DNA from: Patiria pectinifera | Lineage: Eukaryota; Echinodermata; Asteroidea; Valvatida; Asterinidae | Length of the DNA: 64,000 nt | Assembly (NCBI GenBank): GCA_029964075.1 | Contig: CM057135.1 | Span: forward strand, 30,183,366 to 30,247,365 | Reading direction: 5' to 3' | In this document: positions 1 through 15,200 of the stretch, piece by piece | Position numbering within the stretch: the first letter of the stretch is position 1 | Layout: each line of letters begins with the position of its first letter | Position numbers and translations under genes: made by a program | The notes under the pieces: generated by a model | What the model was told of the DNA's origin: nothing | Databases searched by the model: none | What the model saw: the letters and a program-made list of their open reading frames with translations, nothing else

Positions 1-240
1 ACATGTCGTTCCCACAAGGAAAGTTCTCAAGTAAAGAAAAAGAAGGCAGGTTCACTTCGCTTTCAACAACTCGCAAGTTCTAGCGTTCAGGCAAGAGATA
101 ACGGCCGTCCATTAGGGCCGTAACGGATCTCCCCAATTTACTCCGGCTTGGAATAACAGCTAATAAATTCTCCAACAAGATGGAGAATCCTTTTAACTGA
201 TGGGGTTTGTGTCGGTGTGTGTGCGTGTGGGGTTACTTAC

Positions 241-3200
241 CGCGCCGTTCTTCCCTGAGAAGCTGAAGAACACGTCTGGTCCGTGCTTGCGGGGGATTTG
301 CTTCAGGACTTGCAGGAGTTTGACAGAGTACCGCGGCTGGGAACAAAAAGAGGAGGGAAAGATAACCAAATTATTCGGAAATTCTGCGAAGTTTTGAATC
401 GTTTGTGTGGGTAATTTATACTGTCGGAAGTTTCTTGAAAAGCACGATTTGAAACCTGGGAGGGGAAAAATCATCCGCTGACAAATGACAAATTTGAAAA
501 GGTAAAATATGTCATACCAATGCAATTAAAAAAAAAAAACTCTCGAAATTTTGAGCACAAATCTGTCTTTTCTTGAGGCAAAATAAAAGGAGATTTTATT
601 AAGATTTAGTGGGAGTATCACAAATTTTTGAGTTCATATGGGATTACTGATTTTGGGATTGAAAAATTGCATGAGTGGGCATTTTTGTAACAAGAGAATG
701 AAAAAAAAAAACCATGTATTTCACTCGGCAATCTTTTCAGACGGGTAAAATTTCACTTGAAATAACAACTGAAATTTACGACTCCACTTCCAAGCCGCAG
801 AGACAATTTTCTCTCTTAGTCTTAGCGATTGATGCTTGGCGCATTTCTGAATGTCCGTTATCGATTGATTTTCTACAGCGCTGTTTATTAGGTCAAGATG
901 AGTAGATGCCTGCAGCTGGCACGACTAGAGATCTACGACTTGGGATAAAAAATACTCTGTTGTCATCTTCGGATTACCGCAGCTGGTGCAGGCAGGAAAA
1001 CATTCAGGAATAAATAAATTAATGCGTAAATCTCTTTTCATTGAATTTGCAAGTTGTGGTCACCCCCACTCGTAAAAAAAAAAGTCTCTTGATGCAATTT
1101 CTTTGCATTCGGTTTATGAAAAATTTACATTTGTCAGCAAAGTTGTCCAAACGTCTATGAGAACTGACAAGGTGACACGATGAATTCGGTTCTACCTGTA
1201 AGGCTGCGATATTGCATGATACAGAGAGACAATCTACTGGCTCAGTTGTATCTTTTTCATTGTATAATTGAATGTAATTCTAGCAAGCAAAGTCCATAAA
1301 TTGTTCAGGTAAAGAATTCAGAACATTAAAACAATAAAAAAAACTTAATAACCAGGATTTCTTGATGAGTACCCTGACTACAAACTACCTACAGCAACTC
1401 ATTTCTGAGAATCCAGGATAATTATTTTCTGTAATCATCACTGGTTTTATTAAGTGCAGGTGGTTTTCATCAACACCACACAGTCCTTATCTAGTTACAT
1501 TGTTTGCAATGATTACTGTGGGGGTATGCTGTACTTTTTCAAACCATCAGGGAATTGATTTCACAAGTCTGGCGTAAAATATTTGATGAATGTACTGGTA
1601 CCCTGGGCACCACATACATTGCAACATGCACATGTCGGCAAGTATATACTTGTATGTAAACAGATGATATACATGTATAATGTAACATCAAACATGAATG
1701 ATCACAAACGTTCATGTATACAACTATACATCACAATTGTATACATGTATGTATAGGAATATCAAAATAAAACAATTGGCAAATCAGAAAAACAAATTGG
1801 CAAACTTAAATATTTTTTTGTTTGATATAAAAACAGGCTTACATGTACTGTATAAAAAAGTCTCCCTATCTGGTTGGCAAATTAAGCTGCACCGTAACAG
1901 AAGTCAAAATCAATCAAGTAAGAATTCCCTTCTTAATTTGATATACATGTAGCCATGCTTTGACTGGAGGTGATTGATATGCCAGCTGTGTCTACCAGTT
2001 ACCTCTTTTGTCTGTTGATGGAATTTGACTAGTCACAGTCTTGACACGAAAGTGATCTGGCTGTTTTTTAATAGCATGTATACAAATGCATGGCAAGGGA
2101 TGTGGAAGACATTTTTTACTGTCTGTGAATGATCAAATATGAGTGTTTACTTAATGTACATCCGTGTACAATTACCTACATTTTGTTTGATTGAAAACAG
2201 AACTACTAATAATCTGTTTCAGTTAGACCTACTAAATTTCTTACAATTGAAGGCCATGCCCACATTTGTGCCCCTTCCTTCCCACTCGGACCCATTTTTA
2301 TTCAGGAAATGATCAATAATGAACATGCTCAGGGCAACGTTGTCATTCACGGTTTTATCAGAAATCTAATTTAGTTGCAGACAATAAATATGATTTTTGT
2401 GAGTGTGCTGGCAATCCCAACAGCATCGAAGCCAACTAAATGTTTACAGGTGTTTTTCAAGACTTGACGGCAATCGTAATATCCCCCATCCAACTGAGAA
2501 AGACCCCTTGTCCCCCCCCCCCCCCCCCTGGAGAAATCCCACAATGCAATTACTTAAAGTAGGGTCCCGGCATCATGAGGCATTGATGGACTCTCAACTA
2601 TTAAAAAACAAAAACTGGGGGAGAGAGGGAGCGATCATTTATACACACACTTGCGGTACAAGTTCGGGCACCGACGGGCCTGCAGGGCACCGGTGTCACA
2701 AAGACGCAACGCACCTGCCTCTGTGAGCCAGGGGAGAGTCACACGGGGGACAACCGGGGCCGCGATACGATTGAAGTTGCGACAGGAAGCAAGAGAGAAA
2801 AACGGAAATAATAAAGAGTCCAAAATGAAGCATTTCCAAGATTTGACAGAATGATTGCTTCTCTGCACCGTCTAGACTAAAATGAAGTACCGGCATAGAA
2901 GAAACGCGTAGATATACTTGAATAGCCTACGTGACTTTTTGTAGCTTATAACCATTTTTTTCTTCCAATACAGTCTTCCGCTCATAAATTGCATGTTATT
3001 TGCGAGATGCATTTAAGCAGGTCAGGTTACATTTTACACGGGGCTGCCCGGGGCAAGTGACGGTTGACGTGCACCTCGCCACATTCATGTGCAAATAACA
3101 GGTCTTTGCACAAGAGGCTTTCTGCGAGTCCGTAGAAAATTGGCAACGGCAGAAATCGTGTCATTTTTGATTTTGCAGATGATCGCCTCAGTAATTCTTG

Positions 3201-6200
3201 AGCTATTTATTTTAGGATGGGAAGGACTACCGAGGATCTTACTGACGGTTCTGCCGGCAGAAGAAAGCAATAGAACCTCATGACAGAATTAGCATTCAAT
3301 TGTTGGTTTTATGTCCCTTTTTCCTAAATTTCTAGGTATCCTGAAGTTTCTTTTACTCTTAAATTGAGCTGGACCCAAATTTCTGTACAGACAGACTGAA
3401 GTTGCTTAGTTGGACATTCTGCTTAAATACTTGATGTGCTAATCAGAAATCAGCTGGGTACCAATCAAGGTAATACGCATGCATTGCATTTTGGCTGGTG
3501 ACCTGTCTTTGCTTAGCAGATATTTTTTTAGCTTGCCAAATTTTCTGTGATTAACTTCCGATGAAATTGCCCACTGTCCGTTCTCCCCAACCCCCTACCC
3601 CATCCTCCCAAAGTCACCCTACCCCTACCAACCCCTTCCCAATTCACCTCCATAATCTTACCCAGTCTCCCTCCCAACCCCTCCCCCAAAGTCATCCCTT
3701 GTTATCTTACCCCCAGTCTCCCCCACCCCTTCCCACCCTCCCCCTATTTGCCCCTGTTATCTTACCCACAGTTTGTTCTCCCCCTATCCCACATCCCCTC
3801 CCCCTGAAGGTACCCCTTGTTATCTTACCCATTGTCTACCTCTCACCCCTCACCCAACCCCCTTCCACCCCCTCCCCCATTCGCCCCCGTTATCTTACCC
3901 ACAGTCCGGTGTCCCCTTTCAGGAAGCTGAAGATGAGTTTGAGCTCCTTGACCGAGATGCTGTAGCTGGCAATCACTCCCAGGATCTCCATCAGCAGATC
4001 TGCGGAGGCGGAAAAAAGAAACAAACGAGAGACTAAAAATCCTGAATTGCGATTCGACAGAAACTCAAGGGTTTGCTGTCAAAGAAAACACAAGGTCACT
4101 TGAGAGAGACGACAGGTAAAAATAAACAAAACTGCCCTGACAATCCCTCCCCGGTCAACAGTGGATACAATTTCTCAAAGAAACCAGCAGATCCAATTTC
4201 TTACATCTTATCTTCTGATAGACTTTTTGCAATTTATTTTTATCATCATAATCAATTGAGGATAATTGATGCCTCGATAATCTTCATTTGATTTTTAACC
4301 CTAACTGCATGTACATATAAAACGTGTACATACCGGTACATGTATGTACAATGTATGTACGTGTATTTCCAATTTCTCAAAATTCAAGACCTGCTTAAAT
4401 TTGATTTATCAATGGTACTCTCAGTACTCCATCAACAATTCGCAAAAAAATGTAATGATTGATAAACAATTTCTAATTGTTGAATTCATTTCAAGTTATC
4501 TAAAAAAATAAAAAATAAACAGTATGTCAGTAACAAGTTTTGACGTCTTGAATCTAAGGATGATTTTAGAGTCCCTTACATGTATTTTCAGAACTGTTGA
4601 TGCTGTATTGCCGTCTTATAAACACGCAAATTGTTATTTGTGTTTTCTTTACTGTATCTCTTCAAATCTTGGTGCCAACTGTTGGGAATGCAGACAAAAT
4701 TTCATCTCTGAGGTCAAAGCCCCCGTCGGATTAGTCCAGATAGCTTCCGCCGAAGCCAACCCTCAAGACATCCCGTACGGCGCTCCACGAGCTCTTCAAG
4801 ATTCGGTTCTGGGATCTTAAGAAAACGCTATAAATATTACAGCGAGGCCCGTCTCGAGAGCATTACGGAGGCAAAATATGCCGTCTGGGATGCCGCGATG
4901 CGGTACTGGGGCAGGATTTAGCATGCTACGGAAGGACTTATCTGAAGCACCGACGTACCGATGGTAATTCCCGCATTTACAAACCAAGACATTTCCCCAG
5001 GGGGACAGAAACTAACTTGTCAAGGAAAACCAGATGGCAGAAACATTCATTAAGCATGCATTTTTGTGAGAATGTTTTATAAGAATGTATTTACCTTTAT
5101 ACATTCATGTTTTGCACATTCGTGTTCACAGCATGCAAGATTAAAAAACATTTATTTGTTCCTCAGAAACATCATCACGCATTGAACTTGTCCGTGAAAG
5201 ATTCTTTTTTATTCTTCAAAACTGCAATTACACTTGTAAGATTTTGACTAGAAAGTAGGGCCATGTCTGAATAACTTGATTACAGCAGGCAGCGACACAC
5301 GTGTCTATTGAGTGTGGCATCGGCTGTTTCTATAGCCGCGTGTGTAATTGCTGCCCACAGCCAAGTAATTCAGATGCGGGCTAACCCAGATTCAGCACGT
5401 AATGCAAAGGTTTTCTACGCTTAGCGAGTTGGCTAACCTGAGAGCATTTCGTTGCATGATTGTAGCTTGTTGACCAGCTTGGTGATCAGGCTGACCTCTG
5501 TGCAGGCTTGCAGGTTGAGAACGCTCTTCCTCAAAATGGCCACAAACATACTCCATATCTCAGCCTGAGGGTCAGTGTAAAAGAAAATTCGACAAAATTG
5601 AATTTTTTTTTTTACAATTATGGCATAAATTTCATAAGCAAGGATTTGTCACTTGAATTTTAGATTTTTAATCAGAAATAAACCTTTTACATATAGCACT
5701 CCATCATGCAAAAATTCTTGATGTAAATCTGAAAAGGGTCCATGAAATGAAATTTACACTGGAACAATTCGTAGCAAATATCCATTCTTCTGAAATTCTT
5801 ATAAAAACTATGAGACATCCCTTTTTGGTAAAAATTGTTGCAAATTTACAGTTTTTTAATGATTTGACAATGTTTGAAATGTTTCACATATTTCAAGACA
5901 ACTGAGGGCGCTCTTGCTGTGATGTCACTTTAGGAACACACTCTTCAGATTAGGGTTTTTACTTTCAAATTGAAAACTCAAAATTCTGCTTATTGAAAAC
6001 ATTTCTGCATAAAGTTTTCTCATGAAAACTGTCTTACGGTCATAAACTGAAACAACAATGAACCACTGAAAGCACACAAATTAACCAAAGCAAACCCTAT
6101 TCTGGTGACTTTTTATGCTGAAGCAGATGTGACACTGAATTTTTGCCTTGAATGACATCACAGTTTTGATCATGAATATGGAAATTTACATTAGTATAAA

Positions 6201-9200
6201 ACCAAAAAAACACCACAAACGCCCTTAAAATGGCAATTTGGGGATTACAAATACAGTTCAATGGAGCACAAAAGTACATTTCAAAGATTGCATTTAAAAA
6301 AATTCCATTACATGGGACATTAATTCAGAAATATATCAATAGCTGAAGCCAACGTTTTTATCGTTGCTTTTGTTATTTGGCATAAATATTTGAATGCCAA
6401 GTTTTACCAAAATTCCTTTATAATGAATTCAACCACATGAATAGAAATATACCGGTACATTTAAAGAAATTAATTGAATTGAGTCTTCATTGTGTTACAA
6501 TCACAGGTGGTTTGATCACTATACCGTAATTACAAAGTAATTACAATCCACAGATTACCATCTCCAGGAAGCAACGTGTGCACACCATGCAGAGTGCCAC
6601 TGTTTGGTTTTGTAGGCACCTGCATGCACATTCCATGTATGCAATATATGGAATATATCCAAGTATGGAATAAATCCAATAATGGACAATCTAATTTTTG
6701 TTGAAAAAAAAATTTGAAAAAAATCTGAGGGAAAACTACAAAGCAAGCGTTGCAACCGTGCTGTTCAGTATAAAAAATTATACACTTGGTCAATTTTCTT
6801 TGTTTAATTTTTTAACATTGAATTTTTTTATTTTTTTTATATCCCCTTTGTGATTAACTGAAAGTACAGAAATGATCACTGGTTTATTGTTAATTCATGT
6901 ATCTTAGGAGCATTGTGCCCACACATGTAAGTCACAAAATAAAAATAAAAGATGGCCAATGATGAGAGGAAAAAATAGGTATTTATTATTGAGCTGGTAT
7001 CTGACAATGTAGACGGTGGCACACACTGCATCTATGCATGTACCAGTACATGTACAGTACCGTATGTAACAATTGTCACAGTCCACATTTTATGATCCAA
7101 ATGATTAAAAAATATCCCCTAGTAAAATTACGCCCCCCGCCCCCTCACCCTGCCCCTCACACAAATTGGACCTTGGTTATTGTCACAGTATCCAGGGAAA
7201 ATTATACAAAAACACTCCAAGTCTGCAAAAACCATGGCAACGGCAGATATGCCGCAGTACGGGCCCCGGGCATTGACTTGCACGATTGGTTTCACTGCCA
7301 GTATTGTTTCTCATTATACGTTAATGACATTTTTGGACTTAAGTACCAAGATTGCATTTTATAGTACAATACACCTCGCAGACATCATACAAACTGTGCA
7401 AATACAATCTGGAGCAATTCCAGCATCGATTTCACATGTACAATACATGGCCAACAATGTTTTATTTGTGAAGATGACACATGTTTTGAAACAATTTGGG
7501 TTGGGTATTGATGACAGATCTTTGTACATTAATGATTGACTCATTTAACTAAATATAAGAAATATATGGGGTGTCAAAGAATAGTTGGGGCATCAAAAGT
7601 TGTAACCTCAGTTATGCTATCGACTCTGACTTAATAGGTATGGTGACTGCTAGTGTGGGGTGAGGGGGTGAGGCGAGAGATGGAGGAGAGGGGCACATCG
7701 GAGTTGATGCAGGGCGGGAGAAAGGCAGGGGCTGGGGCAGGGTGGGGGAGGGTGGGGGATGGTGGGGCAGGGTGGGGCAGGGCGGTGCAGAGCGGGGTGG
7801 GGCGGGGCAGGAAGAGGGGATCATCTCACCTGAAGTTTTTCTTCACAATGGTCAATCAGCTCAAGGAGATGGGTTACGTTCTCCGGATCCTCAATAACAA
7901 AGTTGGACTCCAAGTCAAACTCACCGCCAACAAGCTGATGAAAAGAAGAAAAATTAAAATAAAAAAATAAAAAATAAAATCAGATTTGTTTGAAAAACCC
8001 AGACACACATTAATCTGCGACAAGTATGCAAAGGAGCACGCTTGTCAAAGATTATCTTTTGAGAAAAAAAACTTTAGACACTCACATTTTATGCCCATTT
8101 GTCTTCCCTCCCAACGAAATAATATCAACTCTCAAATTTTTGGGGCTTGAAATTTTGGCCAGCACATTTTGGAAGCATACAAATGGACAGAATTGATTTT
8201 CCTTGTTATCACAGATTTCATCATGCCATGACTGGTTACTCCTTAATCCTCCACTGACGGTTTGAAATTGTTTTTTCCATCTCAAGAGAAATCAGGACAA
8301 CTTGGCAAAAATACGTACAGGAAGAATCCCACGAGAACTTCTGAAATGCGCCATTTTCCACGGATAGAGTGTTCTCGTCTCTTCACAGCCAAGAAGCGTT
8401 CATTTTGAACTTTGGCTGACCCGTAAGAAAAACCGCTCCGCAAACTCTTCATCTTTGCTCGCGAGAGATATTTTCCAGTTTCCCCCAAGGCATTGTGGGT
8501 AGTTGGCCGCTGCTAGAGTCAAAAACGCTCGCGAGATTGCTCAGGAGATGGTTTTTTCTTTCTTTCAGGGCTGGTCGAAAATATTGAAACGTTTGGGACG
8601 TTGCTGAGAATTCATGCAAGGTGTGGAAGGTACTCCTTGCGATAACTTCTCCGCTCGGCCGTGAGTCCCGACGGACATATTTGCACACATCATCCTGAAC
8701 CAATTGACTTTCATAGATGTGTACACATTTGAGACCTCCTTTTCAATGTTGTTCACTGAACCTATGATAACATCTCATGAATTTGTATATTTTCTGCCGG
8801 GAGGAATTTTCTTGCAGGAAAAAAGTAAGAACAGGCTTGAGACTTGCTTGTCACTTTATTTTATAAAGCACTTTTGAATCATCAATTTGCTGTTTTGTTG
8901 TATTTATTTGTCAGTAAATTTGCACGCCTATATAACGATAAAACAAAAAAATGTCTTCTAAATGGTAAAATCAACCACACAGTGAAAAGTTGAAAGTCGA
9001 AAAAACATATACATTTTTGAAAAACCATAAGAGCCATGGAAAGTTTGCACAAAGCAAATTTCACAAATAATTCCCTCAACTTTTGAAATAATGTAAGAAG
9101 ATACTTTAAAATTGTTAATTATTTTTTACTTCATATAGAAAATGGGTGGTTTGGGGGTTGGGAGAGGTATTTTTAAAAGTAGGTCGGGTTGAACCTGTAC

Positions 9201-12200
9201 ATGTAGGCTACAATGTACATTTTGTACATTGTATTTCTGTCTACAAATCTAAGCTCTTCTCATCCAGACAAAAAATCAATACATCAGACAGCTACCGATC
9301 CACCATCAATTCAACCTGGGAAACAACTGCCAATGTCGAATCAGAGCCCTCTCCTTCCTCCTGCGTGCTAGGATGAACTACGGAATCCACTCATGAAATT
9401 GTATCTCACGTCTGTGGACCCAAGCCCATGAATTATTCAATTCTTTTTCCTGCCTCAGTAAAACTAGCCACTTTCTTGCTATTAATCTCTGTCTTGGTGG
9501 GTCGCAACAGGCCAACAAATCATTCCTTGGAATCAGGCCAAGGTGCAAGGGGAGAAACCAACCGACCGGCGGCAAGCAGCAAATCACCCAACCTTCTTCA
9601 TTAACATTATCACCACTGACGTTTTTGGTTTTCTTTCTCGGTGGTTGACCAAAGGGGAATCTCATCCCACCTCTGGTGTTGACTAACTTGAAAAGATGAG
9701 AACCGGTTGGATGGATGGTGTCACCTTTAGTGTCGGCCCAGCGGAAATGAGGGGACAGCATGCTGAATGCCCAAAATTGTGTCAAAAGCTGCACCACAAT
9801 GCTGGCTCAAAACATCAATATTTGGGGTAATGCAGACTGAATGACAAACTGTCCGTCTTGGTCCTAATTATGCATTTAAATCAAGAAAACCTATGCTTAG
9901 CATAACAAATTCCACACAAAAAATGTACCGTACACTGTATCACTGGTTTGACATGTAACCTGTTTTCTACTCAGCAACTCTTTTCCTAAAATAGCAACCT
10001 CTATTTGTAAGGTAATTAAAAGTATGCTTAAATTAAATGTACTGAAATAACATATTTTTCAACTGGGCTTAAAAAAATTGATAAATGCATTTTCTGTGAT
10101 TTTTGTGCAGCACTTGCCTGTAAATTGTACATGAAAATGGACAAGACTAAACCTTCCAAATTTTGTATGAATTTTAATTTTTTTTCTGCAGAAAAATTAC
10201 AGCTTTTCAACCATAATTCTCAGTAATCCATGTTTTTCAACAAGAAAACCATCCACTAAAAGCCCAGGAAAACAGCCCCGGTCATAATCCTCCACGCAAG
10301 CTGTTAATGTTCAGGGTTTCAGGATAAGCTGGGCTTGTGTTCAATGTACATGTGCGTACACCCTATGGCCATACGCTGCAGCATGGGGAGATAATTAGCT
10401 GTCAGGATTATGCAGGGAGTGCGCCACGGCCTGACAAACGCTCACTTGTCATTCAACTACACGTACAATACAGTGTGTACATGTACATGTACATGTACGT
10501 GTGTAGTGTGCGAACATGATGAGCACCGTACATGTGTGTGCGTGACATTGTATGGGGCTTCAAAATTAAAATGATGTAAATTGTACACGTGTGTTGGTGG
10601 TGGTGTTGCTCAAGTTGATTTTGTCTTTTTGTCCTACAAGTTTCTTCATGTAGATTAAAAATACCGGTATAACACTGACAAATTATTCACCATTCAATTC
10701 AAATAAGATACAAAAATGTGTACATACCTGCATATTTTTTTTAATTAACATTTTATTTGTTATTATTATTTTCTTTTTATACATATACGTACAAGGATTC
10801 ACGCGCATGTGTCTACATGTACATGTAGTTGTCGGGAACCCTATTTCATGGATCTGTGGACAAGAAATTATGACTGGGCAAATTTTCACACTGTGCAAAA
10901 CTTGTGACCATTTTTATCTACTAAATGAAAAAGTCTGTGCGAGTTTGAAATGTTAAACACAGGTTAAAATTTGATAATGCTTGATGAACATAAAATGACC
11001 TACATGTAGGACAATCAAATCTGAGCTGCTGCATATGAGAATACAGTACAAAATTTACAAATATGATAAATAGTCAGTAAATTTCCAATATCCAAATGCA
11101 ATTTCACCTCGGCATCATCACAGCATGAGCTGCACTTTGTGAAATTGCCGTAAATCGCCAAAATTGAGTAAAAATCCAAATTTCAGCTCACGCGTGCCAA
11201 TTTTTTAAAAAAGTGACCATAATGGCGAAAGCCAATATACGGTACCTCGACTCTGGCCAATAAGTGATTAGCTGAAATGCGCCACTGACATGTCCACAGT
11301 TTACACTGATGAGAGACAACAAGCAAGCAGATAAACGGCCAAGCAGACTTCTCGGCATCTTCTCAACGCCCGGGATGAGACAGATGAGACAATGTCAACC
11401 ACGGCTGTAATTGGTATCCGCTCAGATTCGGAGAAGTGCGAAGCTAGCCTCGTGATTGAGAGAGAAGGGGACGGGCTTATGGCAATACTTGTGTAAATGG
11501 TTCAGAAATTGGCTCACATCCAACATGATCCCTGTTCAAATTTGGCGTCAGAAATTCAAAACTGATCTCCCATCTGCTAGACTTCGGAATACTTGTTCTT
11601 TCTCGACCCATGCACTTAATCATTTTTAAATTTTGCATTTCTTTTTCTGAGTTTGCAAAGTGGTCTTCTGTACTACATGTACATTAGCAATGACTACAGT
11701 GTGGTCGATACAAGTACAAGCAAAGATTAACAACCTAAATTTAAACACAAACATGTAATTCAAATCTATGAACCCTAAAAATTGAACAAACCAATTTACA
11801 TGTACAGTACAATGTACATGTAATATTGAATTAATAACTGCAGGTTCTTGCACATGTACAAAAAACTCGCTCGCACATGTGAACAATTTGGACAAATTTT
11901 TTTTTTTTTGTATCCTGAAGAAATCATTCATAATATAGGGCACATTTGTGTCAATCTACCCACTCTGTTATACAAAGCACGTTCTCCACCCCTATTATCC
12001 CAACAGATTTTCACCACAGCGTTGTAGGGGTTCACTGGTCATGCACAAACATTCTGCAGTATATCTTCAGTATTGTTAGACCATGGTTGGTCGGGCCCTC
12101 ATGGGAAACCAGTGTGTTCAGTAATCAGCGAATCTTTCATTCTCAATGGTACCCTGGGAAAGGCAGGGACACATTTAGCATTCCTCAAGTTGTCAATTCA

Positions 12201-15200
12201 TGTGCTCCATTGAAGTTGCATTCCCCGTGCTATTCTTCGAGTTTCATCCCGAAAAATAGGTTCAATTTCTACATTGCTGTTTTTCGAGCAATACAAAACT
12301 TATTTGCTTTTGAGAGAGACATTGACCAAAACTCTCAGCCTATGTTTATTTATTGAATTCTTACTTAACATTTTTAAATCATTGGCTGGCAGACACTAAT
12401 TCCCATTCTCGCAGTGTAGGTTGGTTCCCGTCCCAAAATCAGTGTTGATGATGTACGGATCGGGAGCCACTCTACTCCCAAAAGAAAACTTCTTTTTTTC
12501 AAAAGATTTTTGCAGATGTCCAAAAAAGGAAAGAGGGAGTTTTTTGGGTTGGAATGAAATACATGTACATAATATAAGTTGAAAATTTAATAGGAAAAAA
12601 ACAACATAATTTGTTCAAGAGCTTGGGGACTCAAAAACTTACAGGTATGTAAGGGGAACTTGAGCAGCCACACTAGCTCTGACATTTTATGAAAACAGAA
12701 GTCTTTCTACAAATTCTAGCATAACTAATGATCCGCAAAATAACATACGGTAACTACTGTCATGTGCACTTTAAGTACATGTATTCCAGCCGCCAGCGAT
12801 TCTCAATTACTTGGGTTAAAATATGGGCAGATGTTATAGCAATCATCAAGGCAATCCCTTCATCAAATACATACTGGTACGTGCCACTTTGAAAATTGGA
12901 CATTTATGAGCATACAAGTACATATGTACGTAAGATCAATATTCAATGTCTAGACATGCCACACAGAGTGCCTAGAAATGAAAATGAATTTGTTTTAATC
13001 GAATGAGTTCAAATGTAATGTTCAAATGTAATGTCCAAATCTACAGTCCTGCCCCAACCCAATTTAGCCACCCCACCCCCTTTTATTGTACTTGTACCCC
13101 TAAAATATTAGATGTGTTCTTGAAACCTACATGTACATTCAGAGTACAGATAGAATTCTAGACGATGTTGATCATGTTGCAATGTTATTCAATCAACGGA
13201 CGCCACCTCGGGTTCCACTGGAATGCAATTACTTCCAAATCCATCAGACTGATTTTTTTTTGCCTTCCGATTTTTTTTTTATTTCGTATCCAATCTCATA
13301 TCTCAATATTTGGGCACACTGCACACTCGCTCTCTCTTTCAGGCCTTGCAGCGAAATACGGCCAAGTCCCTTTCCGCACAAATCAAGTGTGTACAGCTTG
13401 GTACATGTCCATTTATTGATGAACGTCCCTAGATTTCATATCAAGTATTCATGTAGGTCTACACACAATCACTGTTTGCAAAGCCAACTGACATTTGCAC
13501 TCAATTTCAACACAAGACTAGAACAATTTGTATGGATTGGGTTTTTTTTATGACACTTCAATAAAAGTTGTCGCAGTCTCCATTATTACCGTACATGTAC
13601 CGGTACATGTACATATGTACCTGAGGACCATTTCACTGTTCAGTGAGTACATTTTGTATGTGAGTATACATGTATACATGTGGCTTATGCCTTGAACGCA
13701 CAAATCATCAAGCTATGGCAGGTAGGCCCCTATATTTTATATACATGTAGTATTTCAGCACACCATAAGTCGGCAATTAAAAAATTGTTGCAAGTATGTA
13801 CAGGTAGTGCATTAGCTCTGTTATTCCCATTTCAACCATGTCAACTGGCATGAAATAATTGAGAACATTTCTATTCAACCCCCCGGATGGGATGCCGGTC
13901 TATTGCACAGGTTACTCCTTAATAAATGCTGGTACCTACGTGTGTTTGTAAAATTGATTTGAGAGGGGCAATTGGGGTTAAGTGGCTTGCCAAAGGACAC
14001 AACACAATGTCGGGAGCTGGACTCTAAACCCGTAACCTTCCAGTCACGACTACAAATGAACACATTGCAATACATGTATGTTTACCTTTCAAGTACAAGT
14101 TGTAAGACACACAGGCAGAATAGGTACAAAAAATTCATTCCACGTCAATGATTAAAAAAATTCGTGGAAATCTCAATAAACATTAACACACACTCAAAAT
14201 GAGCGGTTAGATGGCATGAAATGAAGGCATGAAATGGTTGAAATGTTCCTGGGAGATGTGGGCCAGTGTTCTGATTATCTAAGTCACGCCTCACGGCAGT
14301 CAAACATTTGCATTCATTTCAGTCAACAACTCAACGAAATGAGCTTCCACCGTTCCGACAAACTTTATTGCCGCACACATAGCGCTGCACCCACCACTGC
14401 CATCAAACAAATTCCTCTTCCAAAAACAAGCTCTTATTTTACCCCGACCCTCCCACGCTTCAGACCGAGTGACTGACACTTCCAATTTCAAGGCATTTAG
14501 ATCGTAGTGGGGATCCCAATTTTCGTGTTAGCAAAGCCATCTTCAGCCCCCAGTCGCAAACCCGTTACCAATTTCCCAAGGTGATCTAATCGTACGTGCA
14601 ATTTCACAAATTTAAAACGTCAAACTCTTTTATTTGGTGGTCTCCCTCCTTTACCTCCGACGTTTAATTACGAATAGTCCACAGAGACAGAGCATTCTGT
14701 TTTCTTCCCCGTGTCGAGCCCTGGCGGGGACTATTTTCTTACCCTCTCAAATCCTTAATAAGCCGTTATCACAAACTGCCTCCAAAGATGCGCCGTTTGT
14801 TTCCCTGCGTAGGCTTTCCACCCTAAAGGGTACATTTCTAATTTGGTTTTAATTCTCCCTGTTTGAGCATTACCTGTAGGTTGAGCAGGCAATTTGCTAA
14901 ATGAACATGTTTCAAATTCTGCAGGTGATCGTCAGGAACGACGCTCGCTTGCAAGACGGTTTTGTATCGGATTAAATGCATGTTGTCCGTATATATGTAC
15001 ATTCTCGGATTGGCTGTGAGGAAGGTTAGTTTTTTTAATTCTGACTTAGGTTCCCTATGGAGTCACGTATCGTATTACAACTTGCAAATGTACAAGTTCA
15101 TATTTTTTGTAATTCATCAATTGGGCAATTCCTTGGTAACTCTGGTTACATTTAAAGGAGTCTTCCAACAACTATGTGTTGTTATTCTATAAAGTCAAAC

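Noticed and set aside
3561-3965. Proline-rich 134-codon plus-strand frame
   Set aside because: It is the translation of the C/T minisatellite on the strand opposite LRBA, overlapping a real LRBA exon.
9378-9797. 139-codon minus-strand open frame in LRBA intron 1
   Set aside because: No recognisable domain, no splice or promoter context, and composition like surrounding intron. More likely chance or a conserved noncoding patch.
10440-10520. TACATGTA-rich patches as regulatory elements
   Set aside because: They occur all over the introns and intergenic DNA without link to gene starts, so they look like a general feature of this genome's composition.
11946-12356. 136-codon plus-strand open frame
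   Set aside because: No family resemblance or motif; inside a repeat-rich intron.
13131-13553. 140-codon plus-strand open frame
   Set aside because: Low-complexity T-runs in the frame and no homology I can recognise.
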